A stretch of 39,096 nt of DNA, taken from NCBI RefSeq assembly GCF_003061105.1, contig NZ_QAIQ01000028.1, positions 1 to 39,096 on the forward strand, in the 5' to 3' direction. The position numbers and the translations under genes were made by a program. How positions within the stretch are numbered: the stretch's first letter is position 1; each line of letters starts with the position of its first letter. Of this stretch, positions 1-8,190 are shown in pieces. Source of the stretch: Arthrobacter sp. HMWF013 (lineage in GTDB: Bacteria; Actinomycetota; Actinomycetes; Actinomycetales; Micrococcaceae). Below the pieces are notes generated by a model. It saw only the letters and a list, made by a program, of their open reading frames with translations, did not search any database and was not told the DNA's origin.

Positions 1-45
1 CCACTGTCGATAATCCCTGGGTCACGAAGTAAGGAAGCTGCTGCC

Positions 46-483
46 ATGACAGACGATTTTGGGTTGTTCGATACGGACACTCCGCCGGCAAGTGCCGGCG
101 GCAGCGAAGACGAGCGAACAGAGAAAAAGCCGGAGCTCGTCTACGGTTCGCCCGAGGAGTTCCTGCATGAGCAGCTGCTGCCCACATATGTCCGCAGCGT
201 CACCGGAAAGTCCGCGAAGTGGTGCATCGAGTGGTACTTCCACCCGGAAGCCGTGTCACGCGTAGCTGCAATGTGGCGGGCCTGGGAGCACCTCCGCCTG
301 GACGCTGCCACCGGCATGAGCGTGTGGTGGCGCGACCACGCAGACCACCACATGCGGGTCCTCCTGGACCCCCAGGGCCCGTTCTACAACTGCGACATGA
401 AAGAACATCGCGACCCCGAACACCTCGAACCAAGAAAGGCGCCAGCGGGATGGTTCCCAGACGTTCGGACTATTCCTACCTAG
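46..483 (+). CDS. DUF4913 domain protein
   Basis: A 145-residue soluble protein of unknown biochemical role. Its first ~30 residues are acidic and low in complexity. From about residue 30 it shows the DUF4913 pattern: a Trp/Glu/Trp-rich core, His-Pro-Glu-Ala followed by Arg, then Trp-x-x-Trp-Glu, a Trp-Trp pair, a His-rich stretch and Gly-Pro-Phe before a Cys. This family is typical of actinobacterial plasmids and integrative conjugative elements, where it usually sits near coupling-protein genes. The ATG is preceded by AAGGAA nine bases upstream. The next gene, lsr2, is convergent, and a strong hairpin separates the two. Family assignment is from motif recognition; no function should be assumed. 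Confidence 0.8.
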   Translation: MTDDFGLFDTDTPPASAGGSEDERTEKKPELVYGSPEEFLHEQLLPTYVRSVTGKSAKWCIEWYFHPEAVSRVAAMWRAWEHLRLDAATGMSVWWRDHADHHMRVLLDPQGPFYNCDMKEHRDPEHLEPRKAPAGWFPDVRTIPT

Positions 484-521
484 AAACGGGCAGCTACCGG
501 ATGATGGCAGCGCAATAAAAT

Positions 522-557
522 AGTCGGGGCTGGAATCTATGGATCCCAGCCCCGACT
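522..557. terminator. bidirectional terminator between DUF4913 gene and lsr2
   Basis: A perfect 12-bp stem (522-533 with 546-557) with a 12-base loop is followed on the plus strand by a T-rich run. The minus-strand side is also T-rich, from the AATAAAA at 514-520. It lies between two convergent genes, so it probably stops transcription from both. Confidence 0.85.
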
Positions 558-574
558 TTTTCTTTGTTTCGTCC

Positions 575-904
575 TTAGTGCACGGCCTCGTACTTCTCTA
601 CGACTTCCGCTTGAATACGACCACGAGTATTTACCTGGATGCCGTTCTCAACTGCCCACATCCGTACCGCTTTTGCATCCGGCCCACCCTGCGAGGACTT
701 TGTACGAGCAACCGGACGACCACGTCCGCCAGATACCTTGCGGCCGGCGTCCGTAAAGCGGCTCAGAGCTTCGCGTAGTTCGTTCGCGTGCCCCTCGTTC
801 AGATCAATCACGTATTCACTGCCGTCGAGGGCGAAAGATATCGTTTCGCTTGCTTCCGAGCCATCAATGTCATCTTCCAGAACCACGACCGTCTTTTTTG
901 CCAT
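575..904 (-). CDS. lsr2: Lsr2-family nucleoid-associated protein
   Basis: A 109-residue Lsr2, an H-NS-like protein that binds AT-rich DNA in the minor groove and silences foreign genes in actinobacteria. The N-terminal dimerisation domain covers about residues 1-60, opening with Met-Ala-Lys-Lys and an acidic Glu-Asp-Asp-Ile-Asp-Gly segment. A basic linker follows, then the C-terminal DNA-binding domain with a Trp-Ala-x-Glu-Asn-Gly helix and the Arg-Gly-Arg hook near residue 95. Length is normal for the family. No Shine-Dalgarno sequence precedes the ATG; a TAAAAT element sits six bases upstream, so translation may be leaderless. Lsr2 copies are common on actinobacterial plasmids and islands, which fits the DUF4913 neighbour. 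Whether this is the main chromosomal or an accessory copy cannot be told from the window. Confidence 0.93.
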   Translation of the reverse strand: MAKKTVVVLEDDIDGSEASETISFALDGSEYVIDLNEGHANELREALSRFTDAGRKVSGGRGRPVARTKSSQGGPDAKAVRMWAVENGIQVNTRGRIQAEVVEKYEAVH

Positions 905-916
905 AAAACGATTTTA
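904..916 (-). promoter_or_regulatory. putative leaderless promoter / AT palindrome at lsr2 start
   Basis: On the minus strand TAAAAT (916-911) lies six bases before the lsr2 ATG, the distance expected for a -10 box that starts transcription at the start codon. The same bases form the palindrome TAAAACGATTTTA. It is an AT-rich spot that Lsr2 itself might bind, so autoregulation is possible. No clear -35 box was seen. Confidence 0.4.
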
Positions 917-1073
917 ACTGCCAGCTGAACGATCGGATGCGCCACGCGACAAGCAATTAGTAGCCGACTAAGGAGACCAAGCAGGCCGACGGCTAACTTT
1001 CGAATCAGCTGGCGATAAGAAGTGCGCAGCAACGGCACTCACGAAGCGAGCAGTACACAGTTGGGGTCAACCC

Positions 1074-1143
1074 GGGTTATCCACGGCTGGAAACCGGGAG
1101 CCACCGGGAAAGCTCCCTCAGAAGCAGTAGTGGTGGATAACCC
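1074..1143. repeat. inverted DnaA-box-like pair upstream of GHKL gene
   Basis: GGGTTATCCAC at 1074-1084 is repeated perfectly in inverse orientation at 1133-1143, with 48 bases between. Each arm contains TTATCCAC, matching 8 of 9 positions of the DnaA box consensus TTATCCACA. A small hairpin (1096-1101 with 1112-1117) lies between them, and a weaker TTGTCCCC lies at 1152-1159. The region holds no gene. It could be a replication-origin element or an operator for the downstream gene. Confidence 0.55.
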
Positions 1144-1236
1144 CATCAGGATTGTCCCCGGCTGTGGGCAGTGGTGCGCTCCTTAACCTTTAGACCCTTG
1201 AACTGGTTGCACTGCCATAGGTGGCATGGTTGTCTC

Positions 1237-3210
1237 ATGCGTATTCAATTGGAGGCTGGGGCCGACCACGTCGAAGCGTTGGCGCACGAGCGCAATCCGG
1301 TCCAAGCCGTCATTGAGCTCATCTGGAACAGTCTGGACGCCGAAGCACACACCGTCACTGTAAGCCTGCTCCGCAATGACGCTGGCGGCGTCGAAGGCGT
1401 CATCGTCGAAGATGACGGACACGGAATCAGCCCAGACGAATTTCAGTCATCCTTCAAGTGGGTGGGCAACTCTTGGAAGCGCGGCGCCCAGACAACGAAA
1501 GGTCCCGAGGGTCGCCCCCTCCATGGCGAACTAGGCCAAGGCCGACTCCGTGCCTTCGCGCTTGGTACTACCGTGCGTTGGATATCCGTTGCTGAGGACG
1601 CCACGGGACAACGCTATAGAAGTGAAATCGCGGCCACCGTTCCGGACCGCAATGATTTCAGGGGTCCTGAGCCATCCCAGTCGACAGCCGAAACAGGTAC
1701 GAGATTTGAGGCAACAGGTCGGCATAAGCTCGACCGCTTGGATACTGAAGCGGCCAGGGAGCAGATAACCGCCGCCCTCGCTCCATATCTAATGACTTAT
1801 CCCGACGTGTCAGTAGTTCTTGATCATCGCTCTCTAAGGCCTGCCGACGAGATTGAACGCGACGTGACTGAGGCACTGTCATGGGCGCATGGCGATTCAG
1901 TGCACAACGCTGACCTGCGCATAATCGAATGGAAAGGCGGCAAGGAACGCACACTGCACCTGTGCAGTGATCTGGGTGTTCCCGTCGATGATTTGCCAGC
2001 TGGACCAGCACCAGATTTTAGGTACGCGGCGTATGTGTTGTGGTCGGACATGCCTCATCACGCGGCCGAATGGATTCTGGCGAAGATGGAACATGAGCCA
2101 AGTGTCATCGGATCCCTACTGAAGTCTGTCAACGCTCGCTTAGCGTCCTACTTTGATGAGCGACGTGACGAACAACGGCGTGAGCTGGTCGAGTCCTGGA
2201 AGGGCGACGACACCTACCCCTACAAGGATGGTCCGGAATCCGAAGAACAGAAAGTCGAACAGGCTACATTCGATGTCGTCGCAACAGCGATACGACGGCA
2301 CATGCCCAAGAAAAGGGAACAGCGGCGTTTGACACTTGGACTCCTTAAGGACACTCTGCAGCGGCATCCGACCGGGCTGGGGAACCTTCTCGATCAATTT
2401 GTAGGCTTGAGCGCCGAGGAAAAGGACCAGCTGACGCGATTGTTGGAGCGGTCATCCCTGGCTCGACTGATTGCGGCAAACACGAGCGTTACCAACCGAA
2501 TCGATTTTCTAGCTGCCTTGCGTCACATGATTTTCGACAAGGAGGCGTCCGAGGTTGTGAAGGAACGCCAGCACCTTCACACCATGCTGGAGAGCGAACT
2601 TTGGGTTTTCGGTGAGCAATTCAACATGATGTTTTCTGAGCGCGGTCTTACTCATGCACTCCGACAACACCTAAACATGCTTGGGCGGGACCCCAAGGAG
2701 GCAGGGAACGTCCGACTCACAGACGGAGGCCAAGGTCGACTCGACCTAATGCTCTCCGCGAAGACGAGAGATCATGACCGCATCAGGCATCTGGTGGTGG
2801 AACTCAAAGCCCCTGCCGTGAAAGCGACGGATAAGGAAGCTTCTCAAATCAAAAAGTATGCTCGAGCTGTGGTTGCCAACCCACAGTTTGCGGACACTCG
2901 CTCTGAGTGGGATTTCATGCTGCTGGTAACTGATTACGATGACTCCGTCCGGGGAGACATCAACCAGGATGGTCGCGCCTCTGGGATTTTGGATCAATCG
3001 CGCGTGGATCCGAATTCACCGGTTAATTACCGGGTTTGGGTTAAAAAGTGGAGCGAAGTCATAAATGAGGCCGAGCGCAGGCTCGACTTTTATCAACAGA
3101 GCCTGAACCATGACCCATCGCTTGACGACGTCCGCGCGTACCTCGTGGAGCACCATGGCGATGTCATTCCTCAAGGCCTCTTTCCGGAAGGCGATGCACA
3201 AGCGAGTTAG
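1237..3210 (+). CDS. GHKL ATPase fused to PD-(D/E)XK-like nuclease domain
   Basis: A 657-residue protein with an N-terminal Bergerat-fold (GHKL, MutL/Hsp90/MORC-like) ATP-binding domain. Motif N1 (Glu-Leu-Ile-Trp-Asn-Ser-Leu-Asp-Ala) is at about 27-35 with Asn31 as the Mg ligand. Motif N2 (Asp-Gly-His-Gly) is at 60-63 and the glycine-rich lid (Gly-Glu-Leu-Gly-Gln-Gly) at 97-102. A long middle region follows. The C-terminal part shows Asp503, Glu522-x-Lys524 after a hydrophobic strand, and Gln537, the order of a PD-(D/E)XK nuclease core. I chose the ATG at 1237 rather than the upstream GTG at 1171 because the GHKL domain begins there and AGGTGG lies 12 bases before it. ATP-gated nucleases of this type occur in prokaryotic restriction or defence loci. 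A defence role is an inference. Confidence 0.75.
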   Translation: MRIQLEAGADHVEALAHERNPVQAVIELIWNSLDAEAHTVTVSLLRNDAGGVEGVIVEDDGHGISPDEFQSSFKWVGNSWKRGAQTTKGPEGRPLHGELGQGRLRAFALGTTVRWISVAEDATGQRYRSEIAATVPDRNDFRGPEPSQSTAETGTRFEATGRHKLDRLDTEAAREQITAALAPYLMTYPDVSVVLDHRSLRPADEIERDVTEALSWAHGDSVHNADLRIIEWKGGKERTLHLCSDLGVPVDDLPAGPAPDFRYAAYVLWSDMPHHAAEWILAKMEHEPSVIGSLLKSVNARLASYFDERRDEQRRELVESWKGDDTYPYKDGPESEEQKVEQATFDVVATAIRRHMPKKREQRRLTLGLLKDTLQRHPTGLGNLLDQFVGLSAEEKDQLTRLLERSSLARLIAANTSVTNRIDFLAALRHMIFDKEASEVVKERQHLHTMLESELWVFGEQFNMMFSERGLTHALRQHLNMLGRDPKEAGNVRLTDGGQGRLDLMLSAKTRDHDRIRHLVVELKAPAVKATDKEASQIKKYARAVVANPQFADTRSEWDFMLLVTDYDDSVRGDINQDGRASGILDQSRVDPNSPVNYRVWVKKWSEVINEAERRLDFYQQSLNHDPSLDDVRAYLVEHHGDVIPQGLFPEGDAQAS

Positions 3211-3284
3211 TAGCTGATGGAACACGAAGAACCCGTCCTGGCGCTGGCAGAGATTACTCGCAAGAGGACCCTTATTGTGGGGGC

Positions 3285-3749
3285 ATGGATGTCGCAGCTT
3301 TGGTGGTATCGATTTTTGCTTTCGTCGCCGCCGCTCTGAGCGCCCTTTACGCGAGACATCAGGTCCGTGTTGCTCATTCAGCCTCGCGCGCCCAGTCGCT
3401 GCTCGCTGTTTTGGACTATCTCCAGAGGTCTGACATCCGTGACTCAAGACGGGAAGTGCTAACCGTTTTGAGCACTGTTCCGGCTTCGTCATGGACAGAT
3501 ATACAGCGCGCTACTGCGTCCAACGCTTCAGCTTCTTACGACCTAGTCGGGACGCTGCTCAAAAGCGGGGTTGTCGACAAAGAACCAATCATCCAGAACT
3601 ACGGGGCCAGCATCGTTCGTTGCCATGATATTTGCGCTCCGATGATTCAAGGTTTCCGCGCTAACATGCCCGATGCTCTCGCTAAGAGTTACTGGGACGA
3701 CTTTGATTGGCTGGCTGATGAGGCGCGCAAGGAGTTTGGCCACGGCTAG
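3285..3749 (+). CDS. small membrane-anchored protein, DUF4760-like
   Basis: A 154-residue protein with one N-terminal transmembrane helix (about residues 3-22, alanine/valine-rich) followed by a soluble helical domain. The layout resembles DUF4760-type proteins: a membrane anchor, an Arg/His/Gln-rich post-membrane segment, a Leu-x-Tyr-Leu helix, Arg-rich Asp-Ser-Arg-Arg-Glu, and a C-terminal Tyr-Trp-x-x-Phe-x-Trp-Leu segment. Function is unknown. It lies 74 bases downstream of the GHKL-nuclease gene on the same strand and may be cotranscribed with it. The start is uncertain: a G-run directly abuts the ATG, and the better AGAGGA motif is 15 bases away. It could be the membrane partner of a two-gene defence module or merely a neighbour. 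Confidence 0.6.
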   Translation: MDVAALVVSIFAFVAAALSALYARHQVRVAHSASRAQSLLAVLDYLQRSDIRDSRREVLTVLSTVPASSWTDIQRATASNASASYDLVGTLLKSGVVDKEPIIQNYGASIVRCHDICAPMIQGFRANMPDALAKSYWDDFDWLADEARKEFGHG

Positions 3750-3946
3750 ATTAGCGACTCGTAAGGTCCACGCCGATGCTCCCTCTACCTCGACGACGCT
3801 GCGTATAGCAAGCCTCCAAGTTGCACGAGTCTGTCCGGTATGGATCTAAGACTGTTCGGGAGCCCCGTGCAAAAACTACTTTTTGGACCCTATTCTCACG
3901 GTCCATCGACTGCGCTCTGACGTCAGGCTGGGGTGTGCCCTAATCT

Positions 3947-4263
3947 GGCGGTCTCTCCGCCAAGCAGCGCTGTGCCGACCCAGATACAACCCGGAGCAGG
4001 AAGGGAACGAAGGGCAATGCCTAAGGCGAGGACCAACAGGGACATCCACAACCAGCGGTCGAGTCCCAGCCGGTAAGCGAATCCGGGTGCTAGGGGTGAA
4101 AAGACCGCGAAAGCGACTAGTGGAAGTCCCGTTAGGAGCCCCCGCCGCACTGGTTAGCCCAAGATCAGTGCTGGCGTTCGCGAGTACAGGCCCCACGCTG
4201 ACAAAGGCTACCCGAAGGTTAACTGCGATGAGTGAACCCCGATTAGGGCGAAGCTCAGCCTGA
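3947..4263 (-). pseudogene. remnant of CynX/NimT-family MFS transporter
   Basis: Reading the minus strand from about 4250 gives the N-terminal signature of CynX/NimT transporters: Asn-Leu-Arg followed by Ser-Val-Gly-Pro-Val-Leu and Asp-Leu-Gly-Leu-Thr-Ser-Ala-Ala-Gly. The frame then breaks. Removing one base from the five-C run at 4139-4143 restores the continuation (Leu-Leu-Thr-Gly-Leu-Pro, then Ser-Pro-Leu-Ala-Pro and a Gly-Thr-Ala-Leu-Leu-Gly helix). Similarity ends near 3958, after only about 100 of the ~400 residues expected, at an inverted repeat GGCGG-TCTCT-CCGCC (3947-3961). So this is both frameshifted and truncated, a scar of an older gene. The frameshift alone might be a sequencing error, but the truncation could not be. 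Confidence 0.75.
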
Positions 4264-4578
4264 CGACGCGGTCTGGTGGCTTCCGGATTACAGCGGGCAT
4301 GGAAGTTATTCCTCTTGCGCGGGGAGTAGCGCGTATCCACTGCCCGAGTGCGCTTATGACAGGTGGCTGAGCCGAATCGACCTGGCAGGATGAGATTGCT
4401 CATTAGCGCTGATTAGCACCACCGAGCAACCGCGGACTCGCCCTGAGTCTACGACTCCAGCAAGCATTATTCGAAAAAGACCGTCGCTCGCGTGAATTAG
4501 CGAGGCCGCGGAATGAACTCAGCGGTGGGAAGCGATAGCCAACACCGTCAAGGTACGACGATGAAGCCTTGGGGTCAC
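4264..4578. other. intergenic, no gene recognised
   Basis: About 315 bases between the transporter remnant and the end of the amino-acid permease gene. I see no convincing reading frame, RNA gene or clean rho-independent terminator. A weak stem (GGGGT with ACCCC) lies at 4571-4591 across the permease stop codon. Confidence 0.6.
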
Positions 4579-6078
4579 TTAGCGCACCCCTTCAGAGGAA
4601 GCAGCGTCGGCGATTGTAGAAGCATTCGCCGCACTGTCGATTTCTTCCTGCAGGGGATCGTAGCGTTCCTCGGCACGACCACGTGTGTGCTTGTCGACAA
4701 AGTAATAGGCGATCAGCAGCAGTGCGAAGAACGGCACGCCCGCCATCCATGCCGACGTGAGTCCGTCTATAAACATTGTGGAGATCAGCACGGCGGCGAG
4801 GAACAGGATGGCGAGAGTGCTCGTCACGGGGGCGCCGATTAGGCGGGCGGGTGAATTTGGAAGGTTATGTCGGGCACGCACTATCCGGAATCGTAGGTGG
4901 GTCACCAGGATCAGGATCCATACGACAAGAGCGCCGAAGACGGAAATTCCGAAAAGTGCCAGATAGGCGGTGTCAGCCGCGACGACGGAAATGATGGCAG
5001 CCAAGAGCAGGCCGGCAGAGCTGAGGATTAGCGCCCGGGCAGGTGCGCCGCCCTTGGACAGCTTGCCTGTCCACTGCGGTGCGTATCGATGTGCCGCGAG
5101 CGAATGGAGCATGCGGGATGTCAGGTAAAGATTGGCGTTTGCTGATGAAAGCGCTGCCGTCAGAACGACGAAGTTCATGATCGTTGCTGCCGCGGGGATA
5201 CCGGCAGCTTCAAACACCAAGACGAAGGGGCTCGCCGTAATGTTGCTGCCTACTTGTGCAGTTTCGGTCCAAGGGATCACGGACAGGACAATGGTGATGG
5301 CGATCAGGTAGAACAAGACCAGTCGAAATGCCATGGATTTGGTGGCGCGGACGACGTCCCGCTTCGGGTTTTCCGATTCGGCAGCGGTTACGGAGACAAC
5401 TTCCGTACCTATGAAGCTGAAGATGACGAAGACCATGGCCAGTAATAGCCCCTCAAGGCCGTTAGGCATGAATCCGCCGCTGGAGGTCAAGTTGTCGAGC
5501 CCGACGGGGGGCCGGTTCGGTAGCCCGAAAAAGAGCAACGCTACGCCCAGGAGTATGAAGGCAACGATGGCGCTGACCTTGATCATGGCGAACCAGTACT
5601 CGACTTGGCCGAACAATTTGACTGCCGCTGCATTCACTCCAAGGATCGCCACAGAAAATACCACGGTGGTGAGCCATAGGGGGATCTCTGGCCACCAGAA
5701 CCGGACAAATATGCCGGCAGCGATTACTTCGCCGCCGATGGCTATGCATTGAATTGCCCAGTAGGTCCAGCGGACAACGAAGCCGGCCCATCTGCCTATG
5801 TAGGAGTGGGCCAAGACGCCAAAGGCGCCGGCAGTTGGATGTACAACAACCATTTCAGCGAGTGCCCAGGCAATAACGAGGGCAACCAGGCCGCAAACGA
5901 TGTAAGCAAGAATCGTTGACGGCCCGGCTTGGGATATCGCCAGTCCGGACCCTAGAAACAGGCCAGTTCCGATGGCTCCACCCAGCCCGATCATACTTAG
6001 CTGGCGCCCTGTCAACCTCCGTTGTAGACCATGAGTGTTTGATTCCATGGGCGGATCCTGCAAATTCTGTTCAGTCAT
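4579..6078 (-). CDS. amino acid permease (APC superfamily, AAT type)
   Basis: A 499-residue integral membrane transporter with about 12 predicted helices, expected to carry a neutral amino acid with protons across the cytoplasmic membrane. The first helix carries Gly-Leu-Gly-Gly-Ala-Ile-Gly-Thr-Gly-Leu-Phe-Leu-Gly-Ser-Gly (about 31-45), the substrate-backbone-binding stretch of APC proteins. The Gly-Thr-Glu...Glu-Ser-Glu-Asn-Pro signature of the AAT family follows in the middle. The ATG at 6078 is chosen because GGAG lies seven bases upstream; the open frame continues 26 codons further without a better site. Alanine dehydrogenase and an AldR-like regulator lie just upstream, so alanine, D-alanine, D-serine or glycine (CycA-like) is the likeliest substrate. 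The exact substrate is an inference. Confidence 0.88.
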   Translation of the reverse strand: MTEQNLQDPPMESNTHGLQRRLTGRQLSMIGLGGAIGTGLFLGSGLAISQAGPSTILAYIVCGLVALVIAWALAEMVVVHPTAGAFGVLAHSYIGRWAGFVVRWTYWAIQCIAIGGEVIAAGIFVRFWWPEIPLWLTTVVFSVAILGVNAAAVKLFGQVEYWFAMIKVSAIVAFILLGVALLFFGLPNRPPVGLDNLTSSGGFMPNGLEGLLLAMVFVIFSFIGTEVVSVTAAESENPKRDVVRATKSMAFRLVLFYLIAITIVLSVIPWTETAQVGSNITASPFVLVFEAAGIPAAATIMNFVVLTAALSSANANLYLTSRMLHSLAAHRYAPQWTGKLSKGGAPARALILSSAGLLLAAIISVVAADTAYLALFGISVFGALVVWILILVTHLRFRIVRARHNLPNSPARLIGAPVTSTLAILFLAAVLISTMFIDGLTSAWMAGVPFFALLLIAYYFVDKHTRGRAEERYDPLQEEIDSAANASTIADAASSEGVR

Positions 6079-6461
6079 GAAAATGCTCCGTCTTTCTAGA
6101 GGGATGAATCGATGCTCGACGTTGAGGTAGCGATTCATGGGTGCGACACGAGCCAAGAGGTCTGCCCCCGGCCTTGTGGGTCGTCGCTTGGAAGCAGTGG
6201 CCCTTCAGTCTGCAGCCACTAGTTCTCGACGCTTAGTGGCTGGCACCGGCCGCGCAATCCGACGCTATAGAGGTCATGTTGCGGCCAGTAACCAAGTCTA
6301 TTTCAATTGTGTTACGTTCGTAAGATTTCTGCCATATATGACGCGCCGGCCTGAAAGCGGCTCTGCTAGGGCGGCAAACCGTTTGGCTGATGAAGTTGTC
6401 ATCCCGTTCCGCACTGCCCTTGTCTCCTGGATCGTGACCGTGAGGGCCATTCGGTCTAGGA
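6079..6461. other. intergenic region between ald and the permease
   Basis: A 383-base gap with no supported gene. It holds a perfect 9-bp inverted repeat, CAGCCACTA at 6213-6221 with TAGTGGCTG at 6234-6242 and a 12-base loop. The hairpin has no T-run and could act as an attenuator or protein site. An AT-richer stretch around 6296-6340 probably contains the permease promoter, but no convincing -35/-10 pair was found. Confidence 0.45.
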
Positions 6462-7577
6462 CTAAATGGTGACGAGGTCTTGCCAAGCTGATAATTCCAG
6501 GCCATGGGCGTCGCTGACCGAGCGGTGCGTGACCTTCCCGCCGACGACGTTCGCGCCTGCGGCGAGGGCGGGGTCGCGGTCGAAGGCGGCCTTGACGCCC
6601 AGGTTGGCCAGGGATACGGCGTAGCGCAGGGTCACGTTGGTCAGCGCGTAGGTGGAGGTGTTGGGGACGGCGCCGGGCATGTTGGCTACGCAGTAGAAGA
6701 TGGTGTTGTGGACCTTGTAGGTGGGTTCCTGGTGCGTGGTGGGCAGGGTGTCTTCGAAGCAGCCGCCCTGGTCCACGGCGATGTCCACCAGCACTGAGCC
6801 GGGCTTCATGCGGGCCACGAGTTCGTTGGTGACCAGTTTGGGGGCCTTGGCGCCGGGGATCAGGACGGAGCCGATCACCAGGTCGGCGTCCACCACCGAT
6901 TTTTCGATCTCGTACTTGTTCGAGGCCACGGTCTTGAGCCGGCCTTGGTACTGGGCGTCGAGTTCGCGCAGGCGGTTGATGTTGATGTCCAGGATGGTGA
7001 CGTCGGCGCCGAGGCCCAGGGCCATGGCTGCGGCGTTGGTGCCGGCCACGCCTGCTCCCAGGACCACCACCTTGGCCGGACGCACGCCCGGTACGCCGCC
7101 AAGCAGTACACCTTTGCCGCCGGCGGGAGCCATGAGGGATGAGGCGCCAACCTGGACGGAGAGGCGGCCTGCGACCTCGGACATGGGGGCCAGCAGCGGG
7201 AGGGTGCGGCCTTCCTGCACGGTTTCGTAGGCGATGGCGGTGACGCCGGAGTTAATGAGCTCGCGGGTGAGTTCGGGCTCGGCGGCGAGGTGGAGGTAGG
7301 TGAAGAGGATCAGGCCCTTGCGGAAGCGGTGGTATTCGGCCTGGATGGGTTCTTTGACCTTCATGACCATGTCCGCGCGGGCCCAGACGTCGTCGGCCTC
7401 GTTGATGATTTCGGCGCCGGCGATGGCGTATTCCTCGTCGGTGATGCCGGAGCCGAGGCCTGCGCCGCGTTCCACCAGCACGGTGTGGCCGTGCGTGCGG
7501 AACTCGTTAACGCCCGCGGCCGTGATGGCTACGCGGAATTCGTTGTTCTTGATTTCTTTCGGGACACCGATGATCAT
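6462..7577 (-). CDS. ald: alanine dehydrogenase
   Basis: A 371-residue NAD-dependent alanine dehydrogenase, the usual family length, which interconverts L-alanine and pyruvate plus ammonia in the cytosol. The N-terminus Met-Ile-Ile-Gly-Val-Pro-Lys-Glu-Ile-Lys-x-x-Glu is diagnostic. The Rossmann motif Gly-Ala-Gly-Val-Ala-Gly-Thr-Asn-Ala is in the middle, and the substrate-side Pro-Gly-Ala-Val-Pro-Asn-Thr-Ser-Thr segment lies in the C-terminal third. The ATG at 7577 follows AAAGG by six bases; the open frame runs upstream but the extra residues do not resemble the family. It is divergent from an Lrp/AsnC regulator, the arrangement known for ald and aldR in mycobacteria. With the permease downstream it forms an alanine-use block. 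Confidence 0.96.
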   Translation of the reverse strand: MIIGVPKEIKNNEFRVAITAAGVNEFRTHGHTVLVERGAGLGSGITDEEYAIAGAEIINEADDVWARADMVMKVKEPIQAEYHRFRKGLILFTYLHLAAEPELTRELINSGVTAIAYETVQEGRTLPLLAPMSEVAGRLSVQVGASSLMAPAGGKGVLLGGVPGVRPAKVVVLGAGVAGTNAAAMALGLGADVTILDININRLRELDAQYQGRLKTVASNKYEIEKSVVDADLVIGSVLIPGAKAPKLVTNELVARMKPGSVLVDIAVDQGGCFEDTLPTTHQEPTYKVHNTIFYCVANMPGAVPNTSTYALTNVTLRYAVSLANLGVKAAFDRDPALAAGANVVGGKVTHRSVSDAHGLELSAWQDLVTI

Positions 7578-7645
7578 GAGAAACCTTTCGAAGAAGCGTG
7601 AAGGAGATTTACTAAAAAAAGCACATTCTGTCGTAAGTTGCCTAT

Positions 7646-7660
7646 AGATTTGTAGAATCT
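7646..7660. promoter_or_regulatory. candidate Lrp/AsnC operator in the ald-regulator intergenic region
   Basis: AGATT-TGTAG-AATCT is a perfect 5-5-5 palindrome, the spacing and AT-rich flank typical of Lrp/AsnC sites. It lies midway between the divergent ald and regulator genes. Two near-repeats containing TTCTGTCG occur at 7626-7633 and 7687-7694 and may be extra contacts. Binding is inferred. Confidence 0.45.
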
Positions 7661-7713
7661 GCAGTAGGAACAAAGGAATCAGACAGTTCTGTCGGGATGA
7701 GCGGAGTGGTTGG

Positions 7714-8190
7714 GTGGAAGAACCGAAGAAATTGCGGTCACCGTTAGATGATCTGGACCGCAAGCTGCTGGCACTCTTAACAGAAAACGCTCGAAGCACG
7801 AATCAGGCGCTCTCGGAAGCTCTCGGGATCGCACCCTCAACGTGCTTGTCACGGTTGAAGGCGCTCAAAGACACCGGAGTCATAAGCCGATTTACCATCG
7901 ATGTCGACACGGTGGCACTCGGCCGGTCCCTTCAGGCGATGGTGAGCGTTCGTTTGCGGCCGGGCGCAAGGCACCTCATGACGGCCTTCGGGGAGGAACT
8001 GCGGACGATGCCTGAGATTTCCCAGTTCTTTGTACTCGGTGGAGCGGACGACTTCCTCATCCACATAACTGCTCGGGACACAGAGCACATCCGCCAGTTT
8101 GTCCTTGAAAAGCTCTCGTCTAACCCGGCAGTCGCTGGAACGCAGACAAGTCTTGTTTTCGAGCATTCACGTGGAATGTCACCCGCCTAA
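7714..8190 (+). CDS. Lrp/AsnC-family regulator, AldR-like
   Basis: A 158-residue transcription regulator. It has an N-terminal winged helix-turn-helix (about 10-60, with Leu-Asp-x-x-Asp-Arg-Lys-Leu-Leu and Ser-Thr-Cys-Leu-Ser-Arg-Leu-Lys recognition helix). The C-terminal RAM ligand-binding and oligomerisation domain (about 72-150) contains Gly-Gly-Ala-Asp-Asp-Phe-Leu. The GTG start at 7714 is supported by GGAG seven bases upstream. Position and divergence from ald suggest it senses alanine or another amino acid and controls ald, itself and perhaps the permease, as AldR does in Mycobacterium. The family assignment is firm; the effector is an inference. Confidence 0.9.
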   Translation: MEEPKKLRSPLDDLDRKLLALLTENARSTNQALSEALGIAPSTCLSRLKALKDTGVISRFTIDVDTVALGRSLQAMVSVRLRPGARHLMTAFGEELRTMPEISQFFVLGGADDFLIHITARDTEHIRQFVLEKLSSNPAVAGTQTSLVFEHSRGMSPA

